From Pedobacter lusitanus (GTDB lineage: Bacteria; Bacteroidota; Bacteroidia; Sphingobacteriales; Sphingobacteriaceae), in the NCBI RefSeq assembly GCF_040026395.1, contig NZ_CP157278.1:1612001-1676000 (forward strand): 64,000 nucleotides of DNA, in the 5' to 3' direction. Of this stretch, positions 7,743-17,179 are shown piece by piece. The first letter of the stretch is position 1. Every line of letters begins with the position of its first letter. Made by a program: the position numbers and the translations under genes. The notes under the pieces are model-generated. The model had not been told where the DNA came from, made no database searches, and saw only the letters and a program-made list of their open reading frames with translations.

Positions 7743-9506
7743 TCAGCTCAATCTCTTTCCGCTCATCAATCTGTCTACTGCCTCTTTAAAAGATCCTGCT
7801 CTGGTTACTTCTCCCGAATTAATGAAGAAGATTTCATCTGCATTTTCAATTGTATTTAACCGGTGTGCAATTACTACCAGTGTTGTTTCCTTTGGTAAAT
7901 TATCCAGAATCTGCCCCAGCAGCTGTTCTGTGATCGTATCTATATTAGCAGTTGCCTCGTCCAGAATCAGCAATTCTGGTTTACGCAAAACTGCCCGCAT
8001 AAATGCAATCAGTTGTTTTTGTCCGATACTTAAACTATTTCCAGCAGATAGAATTGCGGTATCCAGTCCTTCATCAAAAGTAGTCAGCAGCCCCTCAAGT
8101 CTGGCATCTTTCAGTATCTGCAAAAACTGCTCATTGTTCATCTTCTGATACAGCGCATTACTGTATAAAATATTTTCCCTGACTGTTCCTGTGAACAGGA
8201 AAGGTTCCTGCAGGATAAACCCTATTTTTTCCGCACGTTCCTGTGCACTGTAAGTTCGTATATCTTTACCTTTCAGCAATATCGTTCCCTCCAACGGATC
8301 ATACAAACGGGCCATCAGGGAAGCAGTGGTTGTCTTACCCCCACCAGTCGGACCCACCAGTGCATAAGTCTTTCCACGCTCCATGGAAAAACTGATATTA
8401 TGCAGGATTTCATATCCTCCAGGATAACCGAAATGTACATTTCTGAATTCCAGCACAGCATCTGTCGGATTATCAGTATCATCATAAGATATAGTTACCA
8501 GATTATTACTAAGTGACAAAATCTGAGAAATCCTGTCCCATCCGGCAAGTGCTACCTGGAAACTGGTCCACAGAGCGGCTAACTGTCTTAAAGGATTATA
8601 AAAATTTGTTGCATAGGAAAGATAACTTACCAATAAACCAATTGTGAAAAGCCCCTGTGTGATCAGATAAATACCAAAAGATAAAACCGTTAATTGTGCG
8701 ATTGAGGAAAACAGACCAAATACAGGTAAAAATATATTATTAGCCAACCCCGCACCCACTGCAGTTTTATAATTCTGCTGATTAGCCAGATCAAATCTTT
8801 TCCTGAAATAATCCCGTCTGTTAAAAGCAATAATAACTTTAAAGTTATTCAGGCTCTCCTGAATTTCGGCACTCATAGCGCCTGTACTTTTTAAGTTTAA
8901 AGCATTCTTTTTCTTTATCCAGGGAGATATTAGTTTAGTAAAAATCAAGATAAAAACGGCAGGTACCAGGGCAGCCAAACCGAGTTCAGGATTTATGATC
9001 AGCAGAAATATTCCCGCTCCGGTCATAATGACAATATTACTGATAAACTGCATTAATGCCTGCGAGAAAAACTGACTCAGCTTATCTGTATCATTATTTA
9101 CCCTGGATATCAGATCTCCAGCTTTATTTTCATTAAAAAATGCAAGTGGTAGCTGCTGAATCTTATTAAAAATAGCATTACGCAATTCAAAAATGATCCG
9201 CTGCCCCAATCCTCCCATTAACTTGGTCTGGAAATAACTGCATACAAAAGCAGTTACGTACATAGTTAAAAGTATTCCTGAAAATACAAGAACACCATGA
9301 TATTGTTTAGTCAGAATATACTTATCGATGGTATGTCCAATTAAAAAAGGTCCTAACAGATTCAGAAAAGCATTCATCAGAACTGCACAAAGTGCAATAA
9401 TCAATGTCTTTCTTTCCTGTTCGACCAGTTTCAGCAGACTCTTCACTCCTGACCAGGTAGAACTTTTAGACTCTCCCTCAGGCAGGCTGTTCAGATTATA
9501 ATTCAT
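7743..9506 (-). CDS. ABC exporter half-transporter, canonical Walker B subunit
   Basis: A 587-residue half-transporter: six membrane helices (roughly residues 30-310), then a nucleotide-binding domain with Walker A 'GPTGGGKTT', signature 'LSIGQKQ', Walker B 'LLILDEATANID' (catalytic Glu present) and H-loop 'VIAHRLNT'. The signature is LSIGQ rather than LSGGQ. It overlaps the preceding half-transporter gene by 11 bases, so the two should form a heterodimer of the LmrCD/TM287-288/MdlAB type, exporting drugs, lipids or peptides. Inner membrane. The substrate is unknown. Confidence 0.9.
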   Translation of the reverse strand: MNYNLNSLPEGESKSSTWSGVKSLLKLVEQERKTLIIALCAVLMNAFLNLLGPFLIGHTIDKYILTKQYHGVLVFSGILLTMYVTAFVCSYFQTKLMGGLGQRIIFELRNAIFNKIQQLPLAFFNENKAGDLISRVNNDTDKLSQFFSQALMQFISNIVIMTGAGIFLLIINPELGLAALVPAVFILIFTKLISPWIKKKNALNLKSTGAMSAEIQESLNNFKVIIAFNRRDYFRKRFDLANQQNYKTAVGAGLANNIFLPVFGLFSSIAQLTVLSFGIYLITQGLFTIGLLVSYLSYATNFYNPLRQLAALWTSFQVALAGWDRISQILSLSNNLVTISYDDTDNPTDAVLEFRNVHFGYPGGYEILHNISFSMERGKTYALVGPTGGGKTTTASLMARLYDPLEGTILLKGKDIRTYSAQERAEKIGFILQEPFLFTGTVRENILYSNALYQKMNNEQFLQILKDARLEGLLTTFDEGLDTAILSAGNSLSIGQKQLIAFMRAVLRKPELLILDEATANIDTITEQLLGQILDNLPKETTLVVIAHRLNTIENADEIFFINSGEVTRAGSFKEAVDRLMSGKRLS

Positions 9507-11235
9507 AGTTGGCGGTACTTTGTTGAGAGTTAAAAATCTGTACGTATTCAGGGCATTTGGTCATCAGTTCCTGATGGGTTCCTGCAGCCAGCAATTCGCC
9601 TTGCATTAACAGAATAATTTGTTCGTAATGTTCTACTGCCGCTATCTTCTGCGTAACAGAAATTAATGTCAATCCCGGATAATTTGCCGCAATATTAGCT
9701 AATATTTTCTGTTCTGTCTGCGGATCTACCCTTGCAGTAAAATCATCAAGCAATAGAATCTTAGGGTTTAATGCCAGTGCTCTGGCCAGCATAATCCGCT
9801 GTTTCTGCCCACCAGAAAGACTTAAACCCCGTTCTGACACCTTTGTATTTAAGCCATCAGGTAAAGTATTGATGAAGTCTTTCAGCTCTGCAGTTGCAAT
9901 GGACTTTTCCAGTGACTCATCAGTTACAATGTCACTGAAAGCTATATTTTCCCGGATGCTCATGTTAAACATAATACTATCCTGAAATACGAAACCTACC
10001 TGTTCATAAAAAGCTTCAGATTTATATTCTTCAATAGCATTGCCATCATATAAAACTTTACCGGTACTCGCCTGTATAAGACCTGTAAGAAGATAAAGTA
10101 ATTGTGATTTTCCTGCTGCAGTAGGTCCTATAATGGCAATTTTGGCTCCTGGTTTTACACTGAAAGAAACGTCTTTCAGCGAAAACTTCTCCCCATAGGC
10201 GATACTAACATGCTGAACTTCTATAGCCCCGGTCAGATTTTCTATGATGGTTCCGGTTTCTTCCGGATCTTTTGCATCCAGCACCTGACTAATTCTTCCA
10301 AAGGATGCTGTTGCCTGTGCAATTACATTACTCATAAAACCTATAACCAGGATTGGAAAAATCAATAAGGCAAGATAACTGTTAAATGCAGCAAAATCAC
10401 CAATGGACATACTTCCCTTAATTACAAAATGCCCACCTAAAGCCAGAATAGTCAATCCGGCCATGTTTGCTGTAAAAACTATAATTGGAATAAGCCATGC
10501 AAATAAACGAAGTATAGAAACACCAATATTTTTCGCCTGTGTACTGGCATTGAAAAACTTGTCATATTCCAGCTGCTGGGAATTAATGACACGAATCAGT
10601 GCAGCACCAAGGATACTTTCATTAATCACCTTGTTTAACCAGTCAATAACTTCCCTGCTCTTTTTAAACAAGACTTTTACTTTTCCCAATACAACATAAT
10701 ACGCACCACCGATGATTGGGATAATACAAATCGTTGTTAAACCCAGTTTCCAGTTAATGCTCAGCAGTAAAACCGTGGCACCGATAATAATAAAAACAGA
10801 AGAAATTATAGAGACAATAGCCTGTGAAATAAAAAGCTTTACTGAATCAACATCAGAAGTAAGGTTAGTCAGTAATTTTGATGGATTGGTCTTTTCAATA
10901 AATGCAAAACTCTGATCCGAAATTTTCCTGGTAATTCTGGTTCTCAGATCCTTTGCTACCTTTTCAGATGCAAAAGTTTGTACTATCCCCTGCAAATAAC
11001 TGAATATAAAAATGATCACTGCCACTGAGGTAAACTCTGCGATGATAGTTTTATAAGAGAAGCTCCCTGAATTATACGCATCAATGCTGTGACCAATCAT
11101 CCTGGGCAGCCATAAGTTTAAACCATTGCTGAATAAAGCAAACAGAATAAGCAGGATGACCATCGCCCGGTAGGGTTTTAGCAGACTGAAGATACCCGGA
11201 GAATTCTTTTTATCAGTACCGATTTGTTCTTTCAT
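9496..11235 (-). CDS. ABC exporter half-transporter, degenerate-site subunit
   Basis: A 579-residue half-transporter with an N-terminal six-helix membrane domain and a C-terminal NBD. Walker A 'GPTAAGKSQ' and signature 'LSGGQKQ' are good. Walker B reads 'ILLLDDFTARVD', with Asp where the catalytic Glu should be, and the H-loop region reads 'ISVTQKIAA', with Gln for His. This is the known pattern of the non-hydrolysing subunit of heterodimeric exporters, and the partner supplies the odd LSIGQ signature of the same site. It is the first gene of the pair and overlaps the second by 11 bases. Confidence 0.9.
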   Translation of the reverse strand: MKEQIGTDKKNSPGIFSLLKPYRAMVILLILFALFSNGLNLWLPRMIGHSIDAYNSGSFSYKTIIAEFTSVAVIIFIFSYLQGIVQTFASEKVAKDLRTRITRKISDQSFAFIEKTNPSKLLTNLTSDVDSVKLFISQAIVSIISSVFIIIGATVLLLSINWKLGLTTICIIPIIGGAYYVVLGKVKVLFKKSREVIDWLNKVINESILGAALIRVINSQQLEYDKFFNASTQAKNIGVSILRLFAWLIPIIVFTANMAGLTILALGGHFVIKGSMSIGDFAAFNSYLALLIFPILVIGFMSNVIAQATASFGRISQVLDAKDPEETGTIIENLTGAIEVQHVSIAYGEKFSLKDVSFSVKPGAKIAIIGPTAAGKSQLLYLLTGLIQASTGKVLYDGNAIEEYKSEAFYEQVGFVFQDSIMFNMSIRENIAFSDIVTDESLEKSIATAELKDFINTLPDGLNTKVSERGLSLSGGQKQRIMLARALALNPKILLLDDFTARVDPQTEQKILANIAANYPGLTLISVTQKIAAVEHYEQIILLMQGELLAAGTHQELMTKCPEYVQIFNSQQSTANYEL

Positions 11236-11298
11236 TTTAAAATTTTATCCCTTCAGCCATGATCAGCATAATGAGCCGATGAAGTTATAAATTTTCTA

Positions 11299-12078
11299 TC
11301 AATTAAAGATCTCCTGTTCTTCTGTATAATAGGTCTTTCTCGCTCCGGTTTTTACAATGATGATGGGGACACCGGACGGGCTATGAGTTTTCTTTGAACT
11401 ATGAATTTTCAGGAAATCTCTGACTTCACCACTTATAATTGCCGGATGTGTTCTGGAAATCTGTTCTACAGCATTTTTCAGGACATGCCTTACAGCCTTA
11501 GCTAAATCTTTAAGCTTTGCGTCAGGTATTTTACTGGCTGCAGAAAATGGAGAAATTCCTGCTTCCCATAAGATCTCATCCGCATAGGCGTTACCTATTC
11601 CACGGATGATATGCTGATCTAACAGTACATTTTTGACTGCTGCTTTTTTGGAAGCAAAAATCTTTTTGAAAAAATGTTCATCTATCTCATTCGCTAATGC
11701 ATCAGGAGCCTGATCTTCAACCGGATTTAACGCCGCCTTTGCCATACCCTGAAAATCAGATAAGCAAAAACGCATACCATCCTGAAAATGCATCTCCATA
11801 ATTACGTGTTTTGGGCTTTCCTCTTTTTTCAGCAAATGAAGCTCTCCTTTCAGCATCATATGTAAACTCAGGATGGCGTTGTTTTCAAACTCAAAATACA
11901 ATTCTTTGCCAGAACGGGATACATTTATGATCTTTTGATTCTGAAGAGAAAGATTCAATTCCTTAACTGAGACATTCAGTTTCTTACTATTTTTCACAAC
12001 TATCTCTTTCAGCTGCTTTCCTTTTAAATGTTGCTCAAGATTGCGGCTGAAAATTTCTAAATCAGGTAATTCAGGCAT
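11299..12078 (-). CDS. Fpg/Nei-family DNA glycosylase with zincless finger
   Basis: A 259-residue base-excision repair glycosylase/AP lyase. Pro2-Glu3, the Schiff-base nucleophile and acid of the family, are in 'MPELPDLEIF'. A conserved Lys is in 'RSGKELYFEF', and the helix-two-turn-helix is 'IIRGIGNAYADEILWEAG'. The C-terminal finger 'SPSGVPIIIVKTGARKTYY' is in place, but all four zinc cysteines are replaced (His/Ser and Thr/Gln at the aligned sites), as in eukaryotic NEIL1. It should still cut oxidised bases; specificity cannot be told. It lies 64 bases upstream of the ABC genes on the same strand. Confidence 0.85.
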   Translation of the reverse strand: MPELPDLEIFSRNLEQHLKGKQLKEIVVKNSKKLNVSVKELNLSLQNQKIINVSRSGKELYFEFENNAILSLHMMLKGELHLLKKEESPKHVIMEMHFQDGMRFCLSDFQGMAKAALNPVEDQAPDALANEIDEHFFKKIFASKKAAVKNVLLDQHIIRGIGNAYADEILWEAGISPFSAASKIPDAKLKDLAKAVRHVLKNAVEQISRTHPAIISGEVRDFLKIHSSKKTHSPSGVPIIIVKTGARKTYYTEEQEIFN

Positions 12079-12304
12079 ATCGTATCATTTATTTTAAAAT
12101 AGGCTAAAATATACGTGAAATTTTCTGAATTGAGAGCTGTTAAAGTCAACTTATCAATTCAGGCAAGTGCTAATTAAGGAAAAACAGGCCCCTGCATTCC
12201 TAAAAGGAGTTGGTATTTTATTTTTAACCAATAAAATATTTATATTTAATAGATCATCAAATGCTCTCAAACTCATTTTTTGATATTCACTAAAATGAGT
12301 CCTG

Positions 12305-12649
12305 ATGAAAAAAGTAATTGTACAGGATACTGACTTTGACTTGCTCGAAACACTGACTTTTCTTTTAGAAGATGCCAGTTTTGAAGTGCTTCCCGTACTT
12401 CACTATAAGGATGTGGCCTCAAAGATCAGCACCTTTAACCCACAACTTGTTTTACTTGACTTCAGACTCTCAGGAACAGAATGTACCTGTTTATGTGCTT
12501 CTATAAAAAAGGAATTCCCACACCTTCCTGTATTGGCCCTCAGTTGCAACCATAATATTGAAAAAGAGTATGCACTTGCTGGTTTTGATGATTATGTCTG
12601 TAAACCTTTTGATATAGATCATTTACTGACCATACTTAAGAAGTACTAA
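12305..12649 (+). CDS. Stand-alone response-regulator receiver domain
   Basis: A 114-residue single-domain CheY-like protein: phospho-acceptor D52 in 'LVLLDFRLSG', S80 at the switch Ser/Thr position ('LALS'), and K100-P101 ('VCKPFD'). The acidic pocket is altered: 'VQDTD' has Gln7 where most receivers have Asp or Glu, leaving D8 as the main acid. There is no output domain and no adjacent histidine kinase. It contains an unusual cysteine cluster ('ECTCLCAS'). Phosphotransfer is plausible but may be weakened. Confidence 0.8.
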   Translation: MKKVIVQDTDFDLLETLTFLLEDASFEVLPVLHYKDVASKISTFNPQLVLLDFRLSGTECTCLCASIKKEFPHLPVLALSCNHNIEKEYALAGFDDYVCKPFDIDHLLTILKKY

Positions 12650-12767
12650 AAACCGACCAGAAAAGTCAGTATTTTGCCGTAACCATATTATTACCCGCTA
12701 AGGATCAGGCAAATCAAATAATTATCCCGATTTTATGTAAGTTCGGCTAAACCATTTATAACCGATC

Positions 12768-14900
12768 ATGAATAAAATATTTGTCATGCCCCTTGTAGCC
12801 ATTATTGCCGTTACGGCATCCTGCGGAAACAATAACGATAAATCCGGAAACAAAAAATCTTCCAATCCTTTTGCTGAAGCCAGTAAACTTGCTTATCAGA
12901 CTCCTGCATTTGATCAGATCAGCGATGACGACTTTAAGCCTGCGCTTGAAGAAGGGATGAAAATTCAACTGGAAGAAATACAGAAAATAGCAGATAATAC
13001 AGAGGCTCCCACTTTTGAAAACACAATGGTTGCTCTGGAAAAAAGCGGGCAAATGCTAACCCGCGCAAGAAATGTTTTCGATGCACTGACAAGCGCAAAT
13101 ACAAATCCCAAACTGCAAAAAGTTCAGGAAGAAATTGCACCAAAACAAGCAGCACATAGGGACGCTATCTATCTGAATTCAAAACTCTTTAAACGGATAC
13201 AGGTGATTTATAATAATAGTGAACAGTTGAAACTGGATCCTGAATCCAAACGTCTGGTTGAGTACTACGAGCAGCAGTTTGAACTGGCTGGTGCTAAATT
13301 ATCAGACGCGGCTCAAAGCCAGTTGAAAAAACTGAACGAAGAAGAAGCATCTTTAAGCGCCAGGTTTTCTAATCAGTTACTGGCCGCAAACAAAGCAGGT
13401 GCATTGATAATTTCCAATAAAGATGAACTTGCCGGTCTTTCACAGGGAGAACTTGCTGCTGCTGCACAGGCCGCAAAATCAAATAAACAGGAAGGTAAAT
13501 GGCTGATCCCGTTGCAAAACACCACTCAGCAACCTCTTTTACAATCCTTAACAAATCGTACAACAAGGGAGAAATTATTTAAGGCTGCGTGGAACCGTGC
13601 CGAGAAACAGGATACTAATGATACCCGAAGTACCATTATACGCATTGCAAAAATCCGTGCAGAAAAAGCCAGACTGATGGGTTTTCCGGATTATGCTACC
13701 TGGAAACTACAGGATCAGATGGCAAAAACTCCGGCAGCTGTAGATGCCTTTTTTGCCCAGCTGGTTCCTGCTGCAACTGCAAAAGCCAAAATGGAAGCTG
13801 CCGATATACAAGCACAGGCTGACCTTGAAAAAAGCGGATTTAAAATACAGCCATGGGATTGGGATTATTATGCAGACAAAGTAAGAAAACAAAAATATGA
13901 TCTGGACGAGAGCCAGGTGAAACCTTATTTCGAATTGAATAAGGTATTGGAAAAAGGTGTTTTTTATGCCGCAAATTTACTTTACGGAATAACTTTCACT
14001 GAACGTCATGATCTCCCAGTTTACCAGAAAGACGTAAGAGTCTTCGAGGTATTTGACAAAGATAAATCTACTATTGGTTTGTTCTACTGCGATTATTTTA
14101 AACGTGATAACAAATCCGGTGGTGCATGGATGTCTAATTTTGTTGGTCAGTCTGAATTAATGGGCACCAAACCAGTGATCTATAATGTCTGCAATTTCAC
14201 TAAACCAGCTAAAGGACAACCAGCTTTAATCAGCTTTAGCGATGTAGTAACCATGTTTCATGAATTTGGGCATGGACTGCATGGTTTATTTGCCAGCCAG
14301 AAATATCCTGCCTTGTCGGGTGCAAATGTAGCAAGAGACTTTGTGGAGTTTCCATCTCAATTCAACGAGCACTGGGCATTGAGTCCGCAGGTATTTAAGA
14401 ACTATGCCGTTCATTACAAAACAGGACAACCGATACCGCAGGTTTTGGTTGAAAAAATAAAAAAAGCAGCCACTTTTAATCAGGGATATAACCTCACTGA
14501 GATCTTATCAGCTGCCTCTCTGGATATGGCATGGCATAAACTCAAGCTTGGAGATCCCGTACAAAGCACTGATAATTTTGAACAATCCTCTTTGCACAGA
14601 CTAAATCTGGATCTTCAGGAGGTTCCACCACGTTACCGTACCTCATATTTCTCTCATATCTGGGGAGGAGAATATGGTGCTGGTTATTACGCTTATCTCT
14701 GGACAGAAATGCTGGATGATGACGCTTATTCCTGGTTTGAAGAAAATGGCGGTTTAACCAGAACAAATGGTCAGCGTTTTCGTGATATGATCCTATCTAA
14801 AGGAAATACTGAGGATTATGGAAAGATGTTCCGTGATTTCAGAGGTCATGATCCTAAGATCGGGCCAATGGAAAAAAATCGCGGTCTGATTACCAAATAG
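12768..14900 (+). CDS. dcp: M3-family metallopeptidase (Dcp-like peptidyl-dipeptidase), lipoprotein
   Basis: A 710-residue zinc peptidase. A lipoprotein signal ('AIIAVTASCGNN') precedes a long helical N-domain, and the HExxH site 'MFHEFGHGLHGLFA' is near residues 497-503 with downstream Glu ligands in the 'EFPSQFNEHW' region. Size and 'GEYGAGYYAYLW' near the C-terminus fit peptidyl-dipeptidase Dcp, which removes C-terminal dipeptides. The lipobox suggests it acts in the periplasm on a membrane anchor, unlike cytosolic E. coli Dcp. Oligopeptidase A is the alternative. It is monocistronic, with a terminator 16 bases downstream. Confidence 0.9.
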   Translation: MNKIFVMPLVAIIAVTASCGNNNDKSGNKKSSNPFAEASKLAYQTPAFDQISDDDFKPALEEGMKIQLEEIQKIADNTEAPTFENTMVALEKSGQMLTRARNVFDALTSANTNPKLQKVQEEIAPKQAAHRDAIYLNSKLFKRIQVIYNNSEQLKLDPESKRLVEYYEQQFELAGAKLSDAAQSQLKKLNEEEASLSARFSNQLLAANKAGALIISNKDELAGLSQGELAAAAQAAKSNKQEGKWLIPLQNTTQQPLLQSLTNRTTREKLFKAAWNRAEKQDTNDTRSTIIRIAKIRAEKARLMGFPDYATWKLQDQMAKTPAAVDAFFAQLVPAATAKAKMEAADIQAQADLEKSGFKIQPWDWDYYADKVRKQKYDLDESQVKPYFELNKVLEKGVFYAANLLYGITFTERHDLPVYQKDVRVFEVFDKDKSTIGLFYCDYFKRDNKSGGAWMSNFVGQSELMGTKPVIYNVCNFTKPAKGQPALISFSDVVTMFHEFGHGLHGLFASQKYPALSGANVARDFVEFPSQFNEHWALSPQVFKNYAVHYKTGQPIPQVLVEKIKKAATFNQGYNLTEILSAASLDMAWHKLKLGDPVQSTDNFEQSSLHRLNLDLQEVPPRYRTSYFSHIWGGEYGAGYYAYLWTEMLDDDAYSWFEENGGLTRTNGQRFRDMILSKGNTEDYGKMFRDFRGHDPKIGPMEKNRGLITK

Positions 14901-14915
14901 ATTCATAGCTGCTCA

Positions 14916-14950
14916 CAGGATTGCTTATTACAGCAGCAATCCTGTTTTTT
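14916..14950 (+). terminator. Intrinsic terminator after dcp
   Basis: Arms CAGGATTGCT (14916-14925) and AGCAATCCTG (14935-14944) are followed by six T. Confidence 0.85.
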
Positions 14951-15022
14951 AAGTAAATCAGCTTCTTGTTTACTTGTTATAAATATTGTTCTTATTTTAG
15001 CCAGACACACAAATAAACTCAG

Positions 15023-15733
15023 ATGAAACGTAATTCTTTTTTTTTGCTGATTGTACTCTGCTTTTTTGGCACGACAATCAATGCTCAGACTAATTATCAG
15101 AATAGTGGCTGGTTATTCTTACTCAATAATACTAAAATTAATAAAAAATGGGGTACACATCTCGATATTCAGCTCAGAAGTGCAGATAACTGGAATAATG
15201 TCAAAAACTTTCTTTTCAGACCGGGGATAACTTATTTCCTGAATGATAAAAATGATATTACCCTTGGCTATTTACTAAGTGAAACCCATAATCAGGTGGA
15301 TGACTTAGGTGAACATAAACTAACTGAGCACAGAATCTGGCAGCAGTACATTCATAAACATAAAATCAGCACAATTAATGTAAGTCACAGGTTCAGACTG
15401 GAACAAAGATTTGCAGAAAAAATCCGGAACGAAGACATATTTGCACAACGTTTCAGATATTTTGTCCGTTTTATCATTCCCTTGAAAAAAGAAGTTAAAA
15501 ACTTTGAAGAAGGTTTATTCGCAGCTCTGCAAAACGAACTTTTCTTTAATGTTCAGAATAAAGACAAACTGAATGGTCATTTCTTTGATCAGAACAGGGC
15601 CTACGGTGCTTTAGGATACCGGTTTAGCAAGAAATTCGATCTGGAGGCCGGCTATTTAAACCAAGCTGTAAAAGGAGCCAGTAATAACTCTGTAAATAAT
15701 GTAATTCAACTGGCTGTATATACCAGGTTTTAA
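15023..15733 (+). CDS. DUF2490 outer-membrane beta-barrel-like protein
   Basis: A 236-residue exported protein: signal peptide ('LIVLCFFGTTINAQ'), then alternating amphipathic strands such as 'WGTHLDIQLRS', 'FRPGITYFLND', 'DITLGYLL' and 'INVSHRFRLEQRF', ending in an aromatic C-terminal strand ('IQLAVYTRF'). This is the DUF2490 pattern, a small outer-membrane barrel common in Bacteroidota with no known function. It is alone on its strand and converges on the gluconate permease gene through a shared bidirectional terminator. Confidence 0.85.
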   Translation: MKRNSFFLLIVLCFFGTTINAQTNYQNSGWLFLLNNTKINKKWGTHLDIQLRSADNWNNVKNFLFRPGITYFLNDKNDITLGYLLSETHNQVDDLGEHKLTEHRIWQQYIHKHKISTINVSHRFRLEQRFAEKIRNEDIFAQRFRYFVRFIIPLKKEVKNFEEGLFAALQNELFFNVQNKDKLNGHFFDQNRAYGALGYRFSKKFDLEAGYLNQAVKGASNNSVNNVIQLAVYTRF

Positions 15734-15736
15734 TTC

Positions 15737-15785
15737 GCTGTTTTTTAACAGGTGATTATCCATTGATCACCTGTTAAAAAACAGC
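15737..15785. terminator. Bidirectional terminator between DUF2490 and gntP genes
   Basis: Perfect 20-bp arms at 15737-15756 and 15766-15785 start GCTGTTTTTT and end AAAAAACAGC. They serve both convergent genes, and the right arm touches the permease stop codon. Confidence 0.9.
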
Positions 15786-17077
15786 TAAACAAACTGATTC
15801 AGGATAATTACCCCTAACAGCCCCATTACTGAGACCAGTGTTTCCATAACCGTCCAGGTTTTAAAGGTTTCTTTTAAACTCAGATTAAAATATTCCTTAA
15901 ACATCCAGAAACCTGTGTCATTGACATGAGAAAACATCAGACTTCCGGCACCAACTGCCAGAACCATCAACTCAGGTGAAGCACCGGCAGTAATAAACGG
16001 GATGACCATCCCCGAAGCAGTAAGAGCGGCAACAGTTGCAGAGCCCAGTGTGACACGCAGTAAAGCAGCAATCAGCCAACCCAGTACCAAAGGTGAAATA
16101 TGCAGACCAGCGGTCAGAACTTTCACCTGGTCACCAATTCCGCTATCAACAAGAATCTGTTTAAATGCACCTCCGGCTGCAATAATCAGGATAATCATAG
16201 CTATACTCTTAACACCTTCCACACAGGAATCCATTGCCTTTTGCATCGGGATATGTTGTATAAATATCGTAATGATGATAGCCATTGTTAAAGCTACCGT
16301 AGGATTCGCAATAAAGGTGAGTATATGCTGTACAGCAGGATTTGTAGTCATTAAAATACCAACAGTACCAACCACAATAAAAAATATTGGCGAAAGTGCA
16401 ATAATAAAGCTTTTCAAAGCCGAAGGCAGATTCTCTTCTCCCTGCAGATCAATTTTCTGCTGTTCTCTTTTTCCTGCAGGTAATTTAATAATTGCTTTAG
16501 GAAAAAATACCCCGGCAATTATGGCGACAGGAATACTGATGATCAGACCATATACCAGCGTACGGCCAATGTCCGCATGAAAAATACTTGCTAAAGCAAC
16601 CGGTCCGGGATGTGGGGGTAAAAAACCATGTGTAACAGACAATGCTGCTGCCATTGGGATACCTACGTATAATTTAGGCAGTTTAGCAGCAGAGGCAATG
16701 GTAAATACCAGTGGAATCAATACAACAAAACCCGCATTATAAAATAATGGAATTCCGACCAGTATACCCGTCAGTAGTACTGCCCATTGTATGTTTTTAA
16801 TCCCGAAAGTCCTGATCAGTACAAATACGATTTTCTTTGCAGCACCACTATCCTCAGCAAGTTTACCTACCATAGCGCCTAATGCAAGTACCATAACCAT
16901 ATCTCCCATAGTACTGCCAATACCTTTGCTCACCGAAGTCATGACATGCTGTACAGGTAAACCCAGCATCAGTCCAGTTACTACTGCTACAATAAGCAGT
17001 GCAAGCATTGGGTTTACTTTTTTAAGGATCAGGATCAGCAGGATAATGATCCCAAACAGTACCAGTAATAAGTCCAT
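15785..17077 (-). CDS. gntP: GntP-family gluconate/sugar-acid:H+ symporter
   Basis: A 430-residue inner-membrane protein of 12-14 hydrophobic helices. Family blocks include 'VTHGFLPPHPGPVALASIF', 'IGSTMGDMVMVLALGAM', 'IPLFYNAGFVVLIPLVF' and 'SHVNDTGFWMFKEYF'. These are the substrate and proton path segments of GntP/GntT/IdnT permeases, which import gluconate and related aldonic acids. No gluconate kinase or regulator lies beside it, so the true substrate is open. It begins 102 bases downstream of prc and is separated from it by a terminator, so it is transcribed alone. Confidence 0.88.
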   Translation of the reverse strand: MDLLLVLFGIIILLILILKKVNPMLALLIVAVVTGLMLGLPVQHVMTSVSKGIGSTMGDMVMVLALGAMVGKLAEDSGAAKKIVFVLIRTFGIKNIQWAVLLTGILVGIPLFYNAGFVVLIPLVFTIASAAKLPKLYVGIPMAAALSVTHGFLPPHPGPVALASIFHADIGRTLVYGLIISIPVAIIAGVFFPKAIIKLPAGKREQQKIDLQGEENLPSALKSFIIALSPIFFIVVGTVGILMTTNPAVQHILTFIANPTVALTMAIIITIFIQHIPMQKAMDSCVEGVKSIAMIILIIAAGGAFKQILVDSGIGDQVKVLTAGLHISPLVLGWLIAALLRVTLGSATVAALTASGMVIPFITAGASPELMVLAVGAGSLMFSHVNDTGFWMFKEYFNLSLKETFKTWTVMETLVSVMGLLGVIILNQFV

Positions 17078-17123
17078 AGAAAAGTGATTAGATAATTCTT
17101 GTTTTCGGTAATAATCAAAATAT

Positions 17124-17158
17124 AAAAAGCCGTTTAAAATCTGAGTTTTAAACGGCTT
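17124..17158 (-). terminator. Terminator of the prc gene
   Basis: Arms AAGCCGTTTAAAA (17127-17139) and TTTTAAACGGCTT (17146-17158) are followed on the minus strand by a T run. It sits 22 bases past the prc stop and isolates it from gntP. Confidence 0.85.
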
Positions 17159-17179
17159 CTTAAGATAGCATTTTATTAG

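Noticed and set aside
16002..16580. A 192-aa plus-strand frame inside gntP
   Set aside because: It is antisense to a clear 12-14-helix permease. Its Ile/Thr/Ala-rich composition is the shadow expected from an opposite-strand membrane protein.
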